From assembly GCA_012838205.1 (NCBI GenBank), contig DUPR01000065.1:21840-85839 (forward strand): a DNA stretch of 64,000 bases. Direction: 5' to 3'. The position numbers and the translations under genes are program-made. The notes beneath the pieces are model-generated. The model had not been told where the DNA came from and ran no database searches. It saw only the letters and a program-made list of their open reading frames with translations. Positions 46,544-55,792 of the stretch are shown here, one piece after another. How positions within the stretch are numbered: position 1 is the first letter of the stretch; each line of letters opens with the position of its first letter. Source of the stretch: Methanobacterium sp. GTDB lineage: Archaea > Methanobacteriota > Methanobacteria > Methanobacteriales > Methanobacteriaceae.

Positions 46544-46738
46544 AAAATATAATCTGCCATTACGCCATTACAATAAATTAACAAATTTATTCTGAACATT
46601 CCCAGAGATAGTGAAATATGTGCTAAATAAATGAATAAGTCCAATACCATTCTTAATCCAAACCCAGTAACATATAATTTAATTATGGCAACTTCTAATC
46701 TCCAACATGGCCCATGAAAAATAGTAATAAAAATATTC

Positions 46739-46813
<75 letters not shown>

Positions 46814-46888
46814 ATGGGATTTGAAATGATCTAAAGAAGATTTAGAATATTATAATAACAAAGAAAGGCTAATTGATGGTTTTAAAAG

Positions 46889-46961
<73 letters not shown>

Positions 46962-46991
46962 TGGTTAGCACTTCCATGGTTTGACTGGTAG

Positions 46992-47002
46992 ATTATATAA
47001 AG
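46992..47002 (-). promoter_or_regulatory. Predicted TATA box of the tRNA-Val pair
   Basis: CTTTATATAAT on the minus strand lies about 32-42 nt before the 5' end of tRNA-Val(TAC). No equally good box precedes the CAC gene, so both may come from one transcript. Confidence 0.5.
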
Positions 47003-47185
47003 TTTTCCAAGTTGTGGAACTGAAAGTAAATGATGTATGATAAAGTTTAGAAATTTACATGAATTTGATGTTTTTCTTTCTATAAGCATTACCTTCCAAA
47101 AAATAATCCCCATTCCACCACAATATGTTACGCGGGAATTACTTGTTTATTAAAAATAATTTGATATTTAAAATTGTTAGAGTTT

Positions 47186-47231
47186 CGTGGGTTATCTAGA
47201 TAACCACGATATATGTCTGTCTGTACTGACA
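47186..47231. promoter_or_regulatory. Two adjacent dyads of unknown role
   Basis: GGTTATCTAGATAACC at 47190-47205 is a perfect 16-nt palindrome, extended by CGTGG and CACG arms with one bulged G. TGTCTGTACTGACA at 47218-47231 is a second dyad with two mismatches. Both lie in the gene-poor stretch between the tRNA pair and ilvE. Possible binding sites; no promoter could be linked to them. Confidence 0.35.
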
Positions 47232-47269
47232 TTTATCAAGATGAACACTTGATGGATGAAATATGAAAA

Positions 47270-47560
47270 TAAGTAATCTTTCGTATTCGGTTTTGAAGGT
47301 TTACTTTCATCCCCTGTATTAGGTGAATGATTTTATAATTAACATTGCAAAACTCGTGCAAATCCATTGCCAAGGATTTCAAAAAATCATGAGATGTTTC
47401 AATGTCATGATCCTTAAATCTATCGTTAAATCGTCTTAAAACATTATAATATAGTATATCTGATCATGAAGATTTCTTTTTGTTTTGAACTTATGGATAA
47501 CGTTCTCACTAAGGCTTGGCTCAGAGCAATGCCCAAGGTAGTGGTAGATTTAAAATCCAT
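47270..47560 (-). pseudogene. Decayed coding sequence, unrecognised
   Basis: On the minus strand a protein-like frame (HKFKTKRNLHDQIYY) is followed after a frame change near 47440 by RRFNDRFKDHDIETSHDF and further residues LKSLAMDLHEFCNVNYK. Composition and continuity look like a real protein broken by one or more frameshifts. A transposase or integrase tail would fit, but I do not recognise the family. It accounts for part of the 835-nt gap before ilvE. Confidence 0.35.
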
Positions 47561-47795
47561 TTTTGGAAAAAAATAAAAAAGTTGCATTGAAATCTTTTTA
47601 GTTTAAACAGCCATAACCCCACTAATTATAGTTATTTATATAAAAATTAAATATTACCACTTAATTCCAACACGTACTACTTCAATAAGAACAGTATAAA
47701 TATTTAAGTACCTAATTCTTGTGTGGAAAAACAATTTAATAAGTAGTTCAACCTAATAAATTCTGGAAAGATCACTTAATTTTATGAGGGATATC

Positions 47796-48719
47796 ATGGC
47801 CTTTGACGACTCAGGAAAAATATGGTTCAATGGAGAATTCGTTAATTGGAAAGATGCGCAAGTTCACGCATTATCACATGTAGTACACTACGGATCCAGT
47901 GTTTTTGAAGGAATAAGATGTTATAAGACAATGCAAGGCCCAGCAGTGTTCCGTTTACAGGAACATGTGACTCGTCTATATAATTCCGCCAAAATCTATC
48001 GGATGGAAATCCCATACACTCAAGAAGATTTCTGCAAAGCCATCATTGATACCATCAAGATCAATAAACTGGATGCATGTTACATCCGCCCTGCGATATT
48101 CAGAGGCTACGCTGAACTTGGAGTATATCCCTTGAATTGCCCCGTGGAGTGCCTCATAGCAGTTTGGGCTTGGGGAAAATATTTGGGGGAAGAAGCCCTT
48201 GAACATGGTGTAGATGTTGGTGTGTCCACTTGGCGTCGTATGGCCCCTAATACAATGCCTAACATGGCCAAAGCTGGTTCCAACTATATGAACAGTCAGT
48301 TGGCGAAGATGGAGGCAGTTTCCAATAATTATGATGAAGCAATTATGCTGGATTATCATGGAATGGTGAGTGAAGGAAGTGGAGAAAACATTTTTCTAGT
48401 GAAAGATGGAATTCTGTACACCCCACCTCGGTCTTCTTCATTGCTGGATGGAATAACCAGAAATTCCATTATCACTTTGGCCAGTGAAATAGATTTAGAA
48501 GTTCGAGAGGAAGAAATTCCCCGAGAAATGCTTTATATTGCTGATGAAATCTTCTTAACAGGAACTGCCGCTGAAGTGACCCCTATACGATCTGTGGACC
48601 GAATAATGGTTGGTAGTGGTTCAAGGGGAGAAATTACCAAGAAACTCCAGGAAAGTTTTTTTGCAATATTAGAGGGAAACACAGCAGATACACATAACTG
48701 GCTAACCTATATTGAATAA
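47796..48719 (+). CDS. ilvE: Branched-chain amino acid aminotransferase
   Basis: IlvE transfers the amino group from glutamate to the oxo-acids of valine, leucine and isoleucine. The 307-aa fold-IV PLP enzyme has [15 protein letters not shown] (about 30-44), the lysine-containing segment [16 protein letters not shown] (about 157-172), and [11 protein letters not shown] (about 193-203). An ATG at 47784 is in frame, but GAGGG (47786-47790) positions the start at 47796 ([10 protein letters not shown]), as in the family. A hairpin terminator follows. Confidence 0.95.
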   Translation: MAFDDSGKIWFNGEFVNWKDAQVHALSHVVHYGSSVFEGIRCYKTMQGPAVFRLQEHVTRLYNSAKIYRMEIPYTQEDFCKAIIDTIKINKLDACYIRPAIFRGYAELGVYPLNCPVECLIAVWAWGKYLGEEALEHGVDVGVSTWRRMAPNTMPNMAKAGSNYMNSQLAKMEAVSNNYDEAIMLDYHGMVSEGSGENIFLVKDGILYTPPRSSSLLDGITRNSIITLASEIDLEVREEEIPREMLYIADEIFLTGTAAEVTPIRSVDRIMVGSGSRGEITKKLQESFFAILEGNTADTHNWLTYIE

Positions 48720-48728
48720 TAATTTACT

Positions 48729-48766
48729 AACTGTTTCAAACACTTATTTTTTCGTTTGAAATAGTT
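48729..48766 (+). terminator. Hairpin after ilvE
   Basis: A 13-bp stem with one G-U pair (48729-48741 with 48754-48766) and a 12-nt T-rich loop begins 10 nt after the ilvE stop. The trailing T-run is weak, so either a terminator or an RNA-stabilising hairpin. Confidence 0.45.
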
Positions 48767-48893
48767 GATCTCCACTTAGTTAATGTTTTTTAAATTCAAT
48801 TCTAGGGGCAATTTATTGAAATTTTGTTGCTGGATTGTAATTTGTGTTAAAAATTGTAGGAGGGAATAAATATAAGTCAATTATTTCAAAAAA

Positions 48894-48926
48894 ATTATAA
48901 CTTAAAACTTATAACTTATAACTATT
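48894..48926. repeat. AT-rich palindromic repeat, copy 5
   Basis: TTATAACTTAAAACTTATAA followed by CTTATAACTATT, in the 312-nt gap between ilvE and uppP, about 105 nt before the uppP start. The rest of that gap holds the ilvE hairpin and the uppP promoter region. Confidence 0.6.
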
Positions 48927-49031
48927 ATTACTTTGACTAGCTGAAAACATGTGAACTATCGCGAATAGTTCATTAAAATGTATAAATCATTATAAAAAAT
49001 TACAATTAATTTAAATTAGGAGAAATTCTTT

Positions 49032-49871
49032 ATGGATATCATTCAAGCAATAATAATGGGCATGGTTCAGGGTTTAACTGAATTTCTACCAGTTAGTAGT
49101 TCTGCACACTTGGTGATTTTGCCAGAGTTACTGGGAGCAAAATCCAGTTTGGCATTCGACACCCTCTTACATGTTGGTACATTAGTAGCAGTAGTAGGAT
49201 ACTTTTGGAAAGACATTTTAGCAATGATCAAAGCCTTTTTTTCTAGTTTAAAAGATCTTTTTCGTGGTAATTTCAAAGATGGCGTGAAAAATGACCCATT
49301 TAAAAGATTGACTTGGCTGGTTTTTGTGGGCACGATCCCTGCTGGGCTTATGGGTGTTCTGTTAAAAAATCAGTTTGAAATTCTTTTCAACTCCTTGACA
49401 GCCGTTGGGTTCTTCCTACTTATAACTGGAGTAATATTATGGTCAGCAGAATGGATTGCACAGAAAAATAAGGGAAAAAAAGGAAAAAAGATAAAAGAAG
49501 TTTCGTTTACTAATTCCCTGATCATAGGCCTATTCCAGGGATTTGCCATAGCACCAGGAATATCACGTTCTGGATCCACAATTGCAGCAAGCCTATTTTT
49601 AGGGCTTGAAAGAAAATTAGCTGCGCGATATAGTTTTATATTATCCATACCTGCAATATTAGGTGCTGCACTAATTCAAATCAAAGATATTGTAAGTTTT
49701 GACTCAAACATTGGTGTTTTAATATGTGGTTTTCTGTCATCCGCAATATTCAGTTATTTGGCTGTTAAATTCATGATGGGTTACATCCAAAAGCACAGCC
49801 TCGTGATTTTCTCATACTACTGCTGGATAGTTGGAACACTGACCCTTTTAATACCCCTGTTCTGGAAATAA
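49032..49871 (+). CDS. uppP: Undecaprenyl-diphosphatase (BacA/UppP family)
   Basis: The 279-aa membrane enzyme hydrolyses polyprenyl diphosphate, recycling the lipid carrier for cell-wall (here probably pseudomurein) or glycan precursors. The two active-site boxes are GLTEFLPVSSSAHLVI (about 14-29) and PGISRSGSTIAASLFLG (about 176-192), with seven to eight membrane helices. The ribosome site AGGAG is at 49018-49022. It is convergent with the cyclase gene. Confidence 0.94.
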   Translation: MDIIQAIIMGMVQGLTEFLPVSSSAHLVILPELLGAKSSLAFDTLLHVGTLVAVVGYFWKDILAMIKAFFSSLKDLFRGNFKDGVKNDPFKRLTWLVFVGTIPAGLMGVLLKNQFEILFNSLTAVGFFLLITGVILWSAEWIAQKNKGKKGKKIKEVSFTNSLIIGLFQGFAIAPGISRSGSTIAASLFLGLERKLAARYSFILSIPAILGAALIQIKDIVSFDSNIGVLICGFLSSAIFSYLAVKFMMGYIQKHSLVIFSYYCWIVGTLTLLIPLFWK

Positions 49872-49896
49872 ACCCATATCTATTCTTTTTTCTTGA

Positions 49897-50625
49897 TTAA
49901 TATTGAGTAATTTGGGCCAGAACAGTGCAGGGAGCACTGTCGATGTTGCCAACTTGCCAGGGTACAACCAAGACTTTTTCCAATTCAGTTTTTTCCCCCA
50001 CAACACGTAGATCTAGATCCTCGACTAAAACCAGGGGTTTTCCTAAATTGACTTCCTTCATAAACGCATTCTTATGAACTTCTATAGACTCTTTCATTCT
50101 ACCATAACGAGACATGGATATTGAGTCAATACCCAGACAAGCTAGGTTTGGAAGTTGGCAACGAAGATGAAAAACCGCTTCTGGAGAAATTCCAGGATTT
50201 TGTGTTGAATATTTTTCAGGATTTTCATCATGATATGTTCCAAAGCCAGTGCGAAGGAATAAACAGTCAATATCTTCAATTAAATCTTTTTTACTTAATA
50301 AATAAGAGATATCTTGCTTATTTATCAATTCATCCTGGTTTTTTGGACAGTCCAAAATGATTGGATTGTGAAAAACTAATTCATCAGGATCATAGTCCGA
50401 TATAATCTTTCCATCCTTAAGAAAATGAGCAGGTGCGTCAACATGGGTTCCTGAATGATTTTCTACCGTGATAATGGAAGTATTATAATTATCTCCTGTT
50501 AAAATCTGATTTTGAGGAGTTATTTGTGGTTTTTGAAGATCAGGGTGGAGTGGGCTGTTAGAATTTAGAGTGTAAGAAAGTCGTATGTATTTATACCTTT
50601 TGGAAAGATTCTTTTTTCGATTCAT
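49897..50625 (-). CDS. Cyclase family protein (kynurenine-formamidase-like hydrolase)
   Basis: The 242-aa protein contains the family motif HSGTHVDAPAHF (about 57-68), whose His and Asp residues bind a metal in this hydrolase family, and a matching C-terminal block (GIDSISMSRYG near 163). The substrate in methanogens is not known; kynurenine metabolism is unlikely here. It ends a two-gene unit with the CobT-family gene (38-nt gap). Confidence 0.82.
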   Translation of the reverse strand: MNRKKNLSKRYKYIRLSYTLNSNSPLHPDLQKPQITPQNQILTGDNYNTSIITVENHSGTHVDAPAHFLKDGKIISDYDPDELVFHNPIILDCPKNQDELINKQDISYLLSKKDLIEDIDCLFLRTGFGTYHDENPEKYSTQNPGISPEAVFHLRCQLPNLACLGIDSISMSRYGRMKESIEVHKNAFMKEVNLGKPLVLVEDLDLRVVGEKTELEKVLVVPWQVGNIDSAPCTVLAQITQY

Positions 50626-50663
50626 AATTCCCCTATTATAATTTCATCATCCACAATGAAAAG

Positions 50664-51731
50664 TTAAAAAATTTGTTTACATAACTCCTCTGTTTTAATT
50701 CTTATTTCTTCGATAGAAACTCCTTTAAGATTTGCGGCTAACATTGCCCCGCCAGCCCCGGCACCCTCCTTTACTGCGCCATTCACATAATTTTTAAGAC
50801 CAAGATTTTCGGATTTTCCGAATCCAGGGTCAACTGCAAATATGTTAATTGGTGCAATTTGTTTGGTAATGTAGTGTATGTCTGAAGTTTCATCGGTAGC
50901 CACGAAAATTGTTGTGGTAATGCAGACATCATCAAAGGAAAAATCAGGTAAAGCTTCTTTGAGGAATGCACACACAGCTGTCATCTGGGTGCCTCCGGCT
51001 AACGTCACTGGTACAGTACTTCCAGCAGTAATGCCAGCTACAGCAGGAATCATTGGATCTCCCAACGCTTGCACGGCCTGAAAAGGATCTAGTGGAAGTT
51101 GATCACTTAATCCGGAAGCTTCTAGCCCTTTTTCTACAGTTTGGCGTTTTAGTGTGTGGGGGTTTTCAGGAGTGCTACCACTTAACTTACCCCAAACATC
51201 ATAACCCATGGCTGCCAAAACACCTAAGGCGGTAGTAGTACCTGCCGGTGTGCTTTCACCAATTATCAAATGACTGGTAAGTTTCGATAGAGTTTCACCC
51301 AAGATTTTACCTTTATTATATATTTCTTCAGGATTTTCAACCGCGTTTCCTGTAGAAATGCTTTGTCCCTCTTTATGATTTATATTAATATATGGTACAT
51401 TTGGTTTAATCGCTGCCCCTGCATCTGCAATCAAAAATGGGATTTTCGACAATTCTAAAGATGCTTTCGTTATTACTGCGGGTGTGGGTGCTGCTTGACC
51501 ATCCACAAGTGTTTGAGGTATCTCGGGTAGGCATCGGGGTTCACCATGTACAATCAACTCTGCATCAGCTGCTGGTGTGTAATCAGTGAGCTCAGGAGAA
51601 GCACCAGCACCGGTTATTCCTGGTATTCGTGATGTTAATGTAGAAGCAATCACGCATATAAATAGTGTATCGCTATTCTGTAATTTAGGGATAATTTTCT
51701 GTGATCCGTAACTTTTTATAGCTTGGTCCAT
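50664..51731 (-). CDS. CobT-family nicotinate-nucleotide phosphoribosyltransferase
   Basis: The 355-aa protein matches the archaeal branch of the CobT family (TIGR00303 type), which activates the lower-ligand base for cobamide assembly. Characteristic stretches are GITGAGASPELTDY (about 39-52), GESTPAGTTTALGVLAAMGY (about 157-176), VTLAGGTQMTAV (about 237-248) and GAGAGGAML near the C-terminus. The archaeal branch is diverged from bacterial CobT, so exact base specificity is uncertain. It is likely co-transcribed with the downstream cyclase gene. Confidence 0.85.
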   Translation of the reverse strand: MDQAIKSYGSQKIIPKLQNSDTLFICVIASTLTSRIPGITGAGASPELTDYTPAADAELIVHGEPRCLPEIPQTLVDGQAAPTPAVITKASLELSKIPFLIADAGAAIKPNVPYININHKEGQSISTGNAVENPEEIYNKGKILGETLSKLTSHLIIGESTPAGTTTALGVLAAMGYDVWGKLSGSTPENPHTLKRQTVEKGLEASGLSDQLPLDPFQAVQALGDPMIPAVAGITAGSTVPVTLAGGTQMTAVCAFLKEALPDFSFDDVCITTTIFVATDETSDIHYITKQIAPINIFAVDPGFGKSENLGLKNYVNGAVKEGAGAGGAMLAANLKGVSIEEIRIKTEELCKQIF

Positions 51732-51935
51732 GTTATCAGTCCAACTTTAGGTTATGATAGAAACTCAACCCATATAATAAAAGGATAGGATGAGATGATA
51801 TATAAAAATAAATTGGTTGAACTAACAATAATTCACTGCATAAGAAGTTTAAAAAAATATGATATGAATGATCAAATACATATTGGTCCTTATTGTTAAT
51901 CTTTCGATTTTTCGGTTGATATAGAGGTGATCTGC

Positions 51936-53588
51936 TTGATTTGTGTTGGATTAGAAGGAACTGCAGAAAAAACTGGTGTGGGTATCGTAAATTCTGAAGG
52001 AACTATCCTTGCTTCCAAAGGTAAAGCCCTTATTCCAGGGAAAGGCGGTATACATCCCCGTGAAGCAGCAGAACATCATGCTGAAAATTTAGTTCCACTT
52101 ATTACACAAACCTTAGAAGAATCTGGGTTAACTATAGAAGATGTTGATTTAGTGGCATTTGCACGTGGCCCTGGTCTAGGGCCTGCACTGCGCACAGTGG
52201 CCACTGCAGCACGTAGCTTGGCACTTTCATTGGACGTTCCCCTAATTGGGGTTAACCATTGCATTGGCCATGTAGAGATAGGAAGATTGACAACGGGTTG
52301 TCAGGACCCATTAACTCTTTATGTTAGTGGAGGTAACACACAAGTTATTGCCTTTGATGCTGGGCGTTATCAAATTTTTGGAGAAACCCTAGACATTGCC
52401 ATAGGAAACTGTTTAGATCAGTTTGCCAGAACTGTTGGACTGGGACATCCTGGAGGTCCTAAAATAGAAGAGTTAGCTCGCAAATCAGGAAATTACTTGA
52501 AATTACCATACACTGTGAAGGGAATGGACCTCTCATTTTCCGGATTACTCACTGCTGCTGTTCGTAAGTTCGAATCTGGTGCCGCTTTAGAAGATTTGTG
52601 CTACAGTTTACAAGAAACCTCCTTTTCAATGCTAGTCGAAGTTACAGAACGTGCATTAGCACATTCAAAGAAAAGAGAAGTTCTATTAGTTGGAGGGGTG
52701 GCTGCCAACAAGAGGCTTCGTGAAATGCTAAATATCATGGCTCAAGAACATTACGCTGATTTTTTCATGCCTGAAATGAAGTACTGTGGTGATAACGGAG
52801 CAATGATTGCTTGGCTTGGTATGATAATGCATCAACATGGAATTAAACAAAACATTGGCAATAGCAAAGTAATTCAACGTTACCGTACTGATGAAGTTGA
52901 TGTTCCGTGGATGGAAAAATCTAGTCAAAAACTTCAACTCCCCCCTGAAATAATGGCTAAGGGAGCAGAAGCCAACATATACCAAGATCAATATCTTGAA
53001 GAAGAGGTTCTTTCTAAAAAAAGAATACCTAAAGGTTATAGAATAAAGGAAATTGACCAATACCTCCGAAAAAAGCGTACCCGCAAAGAAGCTAAACTTC
53101 TAGGTGAATCCAAAAGGTGTGGGGTAATCACTCCCCTGGTTTACCATGTAGATGAGGAAAACAGCACCATTATTCTGGAAAAAGTTAAAGGAAAGGATGT
53201 AAAGGAACTTTTTAGTGGAAAAAATAAACTAGAAATTTCGGAAATACTAGCCATTTCTAAGAGTATTGGAGTAAACGTGGCTCGTCTTCATAACTGTGGG
53301 ATAATTCATGGTGATCTTACAACCAGTAACATCATACAAAGAAATAGAGAAAACCATCAAGAGGCAGATATAGTGTTTATTGACTTTGGGTTGGGAAAAA
53401 ACTCCAATCTTGTTGAAGATAAAGGTGTGGACTTGTTGGTCTTTAAAAAAGCAATTAACGGAATACATCATGATATAAGTCAGGAATGTTTCAATTCCAT
53501 ACTTGAAGGTTACCAGGGAGCAGATGATTATAAAAAAATTGTAGCTAAAATCGAAGAAATTGAAAGTAGAGGAAGGTATACATCTTAG
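51936..53588 (+). CDS. Kae1-Bud32 fusion: tRNA N6-threonylcarbamoyladenosine synthase and kinase
   Basis: The 550-aa fusion carries the catalytic and kinase subunits of KEOPS, which makes t6A37 in tRNA. Kae1 (about 1-325) has the iron-binding His pair in [11 protein letters not shown] (about 106-116) and [10 protein letters not shown]. Bud32 (about 335-550) has an atypical kinase site with [10 protein letters not shown] (about 462) and FIDFGLGKN. The track start GTG at 51927 lies within the ribosome site GAGGTGA; the TTG at 51936 gives 5-nt spacing and the family start MICVGLEG. No other KEOPS subunit is adjacent. Confidence 0.95.
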   Translation: MICVGLEGTAEKTGVGIVNSEGTILASKGKALIPGKGGIHPREAAEHHAENLVPLITQTLEESGLTIEDVDLVAFARGPGLGPALRTVATAARSLALSLDVPLIGVNHCIGHVEIGRLTTGCQDPLTLYVSGGNTQVIAFDAGRYQIFGETLDIAIGNCLDQFARTVGLGHPGGPKIEELARKSGNYLKLPYTVKGMDLSFSGLLTAAVRKFESGAALEDLCYSLQETSFSMLVEVTERALAHSKKREVLLVGGVAANKRLREMLNIMAQEHYADFFMPEMKYCGDNGAMIAWLGMIMHQHGIKQNIGNSKVIQRYRTDEVDVPWMEKSSQKLQLPPEIMAKGAEANIYQDQYLEEEVLSKKRIPKGYRIKEIDQYLRKKRTRKEAKLLGESKRCGVITPLVYHVDEENSTIILEKVKGKDVKELFSGKNKLEISEILAISKSIGVNVARLHNCGIIHGDLTTSNIIQRNRENHQEADIVFIDFGLGKNSNLVEDKGVDLLVFKKAINGIHHDISQECFNSILEGYQGADDYKKIVAKIEEIESRGRYTS

Positions 53589-53601
53589 AGGCAAATATGT
53601 A

Positions 53602-53630
53602 ATTATAACTTATAAGTTATAACTTATATT
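53602..53630. repeat. AT-rich palindromic repeat, copy 6
   Basis: ATTATAACTTATAAGTTATAA plus CTTATAT lies 13 nt after the kae1-bud32 stop and 26 nt before rdgB. This is the most symmetrical copy, with TATAACTTATAAGTTATA as an 18-nt perfect palindrome. Confidence 0.65.
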
Positions 53631-53655
53631 TTTTACATTATTCTGGAGTTAGAAA

Positions 53656-54222
53656 ATGAAGGTAACCTTTATAACTGGTAATCAACACAAAGTAAAAGAA
53701 GCCCAAGGAATATTCCAGCAATTTGATATCAAACTGGAACATGTTGATTTGGGTTACCCTGAAATCCAGGGAAAACTGACAGATGTTGCCTGCTATGGAG
53801 CAACATATGCTGCCAATAAATTGAAAACCCCTGTCATTGTAGAAGATGCAGGATTGTTCATAAGGGCACTAGAATGGTTTCCAGGAACATATTCATCCTA
53901 CGTTCAGAGTACACTGGGTAATGAAGGTATTTTAAAACTGATGAAAAATGTTCAAGACCGTTACGCTGAGTTCAGGTCGGTAGTTGGGTTTGCAACGCCC
54001 AAAACCGAGCCCGAGATTTTTTTAGGCGTAGTCGGTGGACATATAGTACATCATGAAAAAGGAAAAGAAGGATTTGCATATGATCCACTTTTCAAACCTG
54101 AATGTTATGATCAGACATTTGGAGAACTCACATTAGAACAGAAAAATGAGATCTCACATCGTCGGCGTTCACTGGAAAGATTTGCCAATTGGTACCGAGA
54201 TTTCACAAGCAAGAAAGATTAA
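53656..54222 (+). CDS. rdgB: XTP/dITP pyrophosphatase
   Basis: This 188-aa house-cleaning enzyme hydrolyses non-canonical purine nucleoside triphosphates. Motifs: [10 protein letters not shown] (residues 6-15), [11 protein letters not shown] (about 56-66), [10 protein letters not shown] (about 68-77) and [10 protein letters not shown] plus [10 protein letters not shown] at the C-terminus. Length is standard. It sits in the archaeal gene string kae1-bud32, rdgB, rps15, recJ-like. Confidence 0.93.
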   Translation: MKVTFITGNQHKVKEAQGIFQQFDIKLEHVDLGYPEIQGKLTDVACYGATYAANKLKTPVIVEDAGLFIRALEWFPGTYSSYVQSTLGNEGILKLMKNVQDRYAEFRSVVGFATPKTEPEIFLGVVGGHIVHHEKGKEGFAYDPLFKPECYDQTFGELTLEQKNEISHRRRSLERFANWYRDFTSKKD

Positions 54223-54298
54223 TCTAAACTGTCCTAAACAAACCATAGATTAGCGTGATAGCAAAATCAAATAGTTAATGATTTATTGAGGTGATTAA

Positions 54299-54700
54299 AT
54301 GGTAGAAAAACCAGGATGGGTTGAATATTCAACCGAAGAAATTGAAGAAATAATTTTAAAACTGAGAAAAGAAGGAAAATCATCCAGTGTCATAGGAGTA
54401 ATTCTAAGAGACCAGTATGGAATCCCAGATGTCAAAAGTGTAACCGGAATGAAGATTACCCATATTTTAGAAAAACATGGTCAGACTGAAGAATACCCAG
54501 AAGATCTGATGAATCTGATCAGAAAAGCGGTTAACATTAGAGAACATCTCAAAGAAAATCCTAAAGACTTGCACACCAGAAGAGGACTGCAATTAGTCGA
54601 ATCTAGAATCAGAAGACTGGTAAGATACTACACCAATGAAAAAGTTCTCCCCGAAGGATGGAAATACGAACCAAAGCAAGCAGCACTGCTTGTTAAGTAA
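54299..54700 (+). CDS. rps15: 30S ribosomal protein S15 (uS15)
   Basis: The 133-aa archaeal/eukaryal-type S15 has the N-terminal extension [15 protein letters not shown] absent in bacteria and the RNA-binding core [17 protein letters not shown] (about 96-112). It ends with PEGWKY, as usual. Ribosome site GAGGTGA. The usual neighbour recJ-like gene lies 1.1 kb downstream here, separated by decayed sequence. Confidence 0.95.
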   Translation: MVEKPGWVEYSTEEIEEIILKLRKEGKSSSVIGVILRDQYGIPDVKSVTGMKITHILEKHGQTEEYPEDLMNLIRKAVNIREHLKENPKDLHTRRGLQLVESRIRRLVRYYTNEKVLPEGWKYEPKQAALLVK

Positions 54701-54988
54701 AATTAGACCAAAAATTTTTAATTAAAAAATGAAAAACCAATAGAATTGATTATAATATAAGTCTAGTTTGAAACAATTAGCTAATCGTTTTACTGCTTCA
54801 GGTACGTTGTTAGACTACAGAGAACCTTTCAGTGGGCACTGCGCTTTTCAAAGTTCAATATTCATGAGTTGGATTAGTTTTAGCACAGTGCTACTATTAT
54901 CTTCTTACAAACAAATACACTGGTGAAAAGCAGTAAATTGATGCTTACAGCTTCTTAGCAATACGACAGGTTATCTTTCAAGATACCC
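54701..54988. other. Intergenic region after rps15, no gene seen
   Basis: This region continues into the pseudogene region at 54989-55429. No frame, repeat or promoter could be supported. The base composition is slightly richer in GC than other gaps and may be decayed coding sequence. Confidence 0.3.
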
Positions 54989-55429
54989 TTAAGGAATTAT
55001 AACTGCCTGATTTAGCGATACCGATTTGATCTTTAATTCTCCTTGTATCACCAATGCTGGTGCAACTTTAATATCATCACTTAATCTGTATATATCGCAA
55101 TTAACCTGCTCCTCAACGTCCTTCTTTTTCTAGTTCATTAACAATTTGACAAACAAGCTCATAATCAACTCAAGATCATAGCCAACTTGATAATCGTGAG
55201 CTTCAAAAAAATAAGAGTAATAACCTAAAATTTCTTTCTAAACTGTGTTGTAAGGAACATCTCTCACTTTAATACCCTTAATGGCTTAATTTTATCTCAA
55301 ACAACTTTTCGTAGGAAATCAGGAATGCTAAGATATTTTTCAGCTTCTATAAACTTATTTATCTCTTCAAATTCATGATGGGTTAATTTTGCTCTCCAAC
55401 GACTTTGGGTTTTTCTATGTGTTTTTCAT
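54989..55429 (-). pseudogene. Decayed ribbon-helix-helix / winged-helix regulator gene
   Basis: On the minus strand starting near 55429: THRKTQSRWRAKLTHHEFEE then IEAEKYLSIPDFLRKVV, a TGA, and after a frame change VRDVPYNTV, a TAG, KEILGYYSYFFEAHDYQVGY; a further shift gives ELVCQIVNELEKEGR. The first part has the strand-helix-helix pattern of ribbon-helix-helix DNA-binding proteins, the second looks like a winged-helix domain. A last stretch (VAPALVIQGELKIKS, 55000-55080) resembles the end of a thioredoxin fold and may be another gene's remnant. At least two nonsense codons and two frameshifts make it dead. Confidence 0.55.
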
Positions 55430-55792
55430 AAGTAGTAGTATGGATTTGTTATATAATTGTAAACCATGTAAAAAACCATTATACGATGATGTATAAAAAA
55501 AGGTGTTTAATGATTGTGAAAACTTTTATTAATTCTAAATAGGGTGATATTTCACTTATTTGAAATGGGAGGGGTATGAAATACCCAGTTCCTTAAAAAA
55601 ATAATAGTTATTTTAAATTGCAATCAGTAAAAGTACAACCCATCCTCCCAACAGTGAACGTGAACAAAAGTTTAACAAAAATAAATGAAAATTCAAAGAA
55701 ACCAGAAGATTAATATGAAAATTCCAAACAATATAGAATGTTAATGATTCAATTTTATAACACTAATAGTAATACTGAAATAGGAAATTAAT

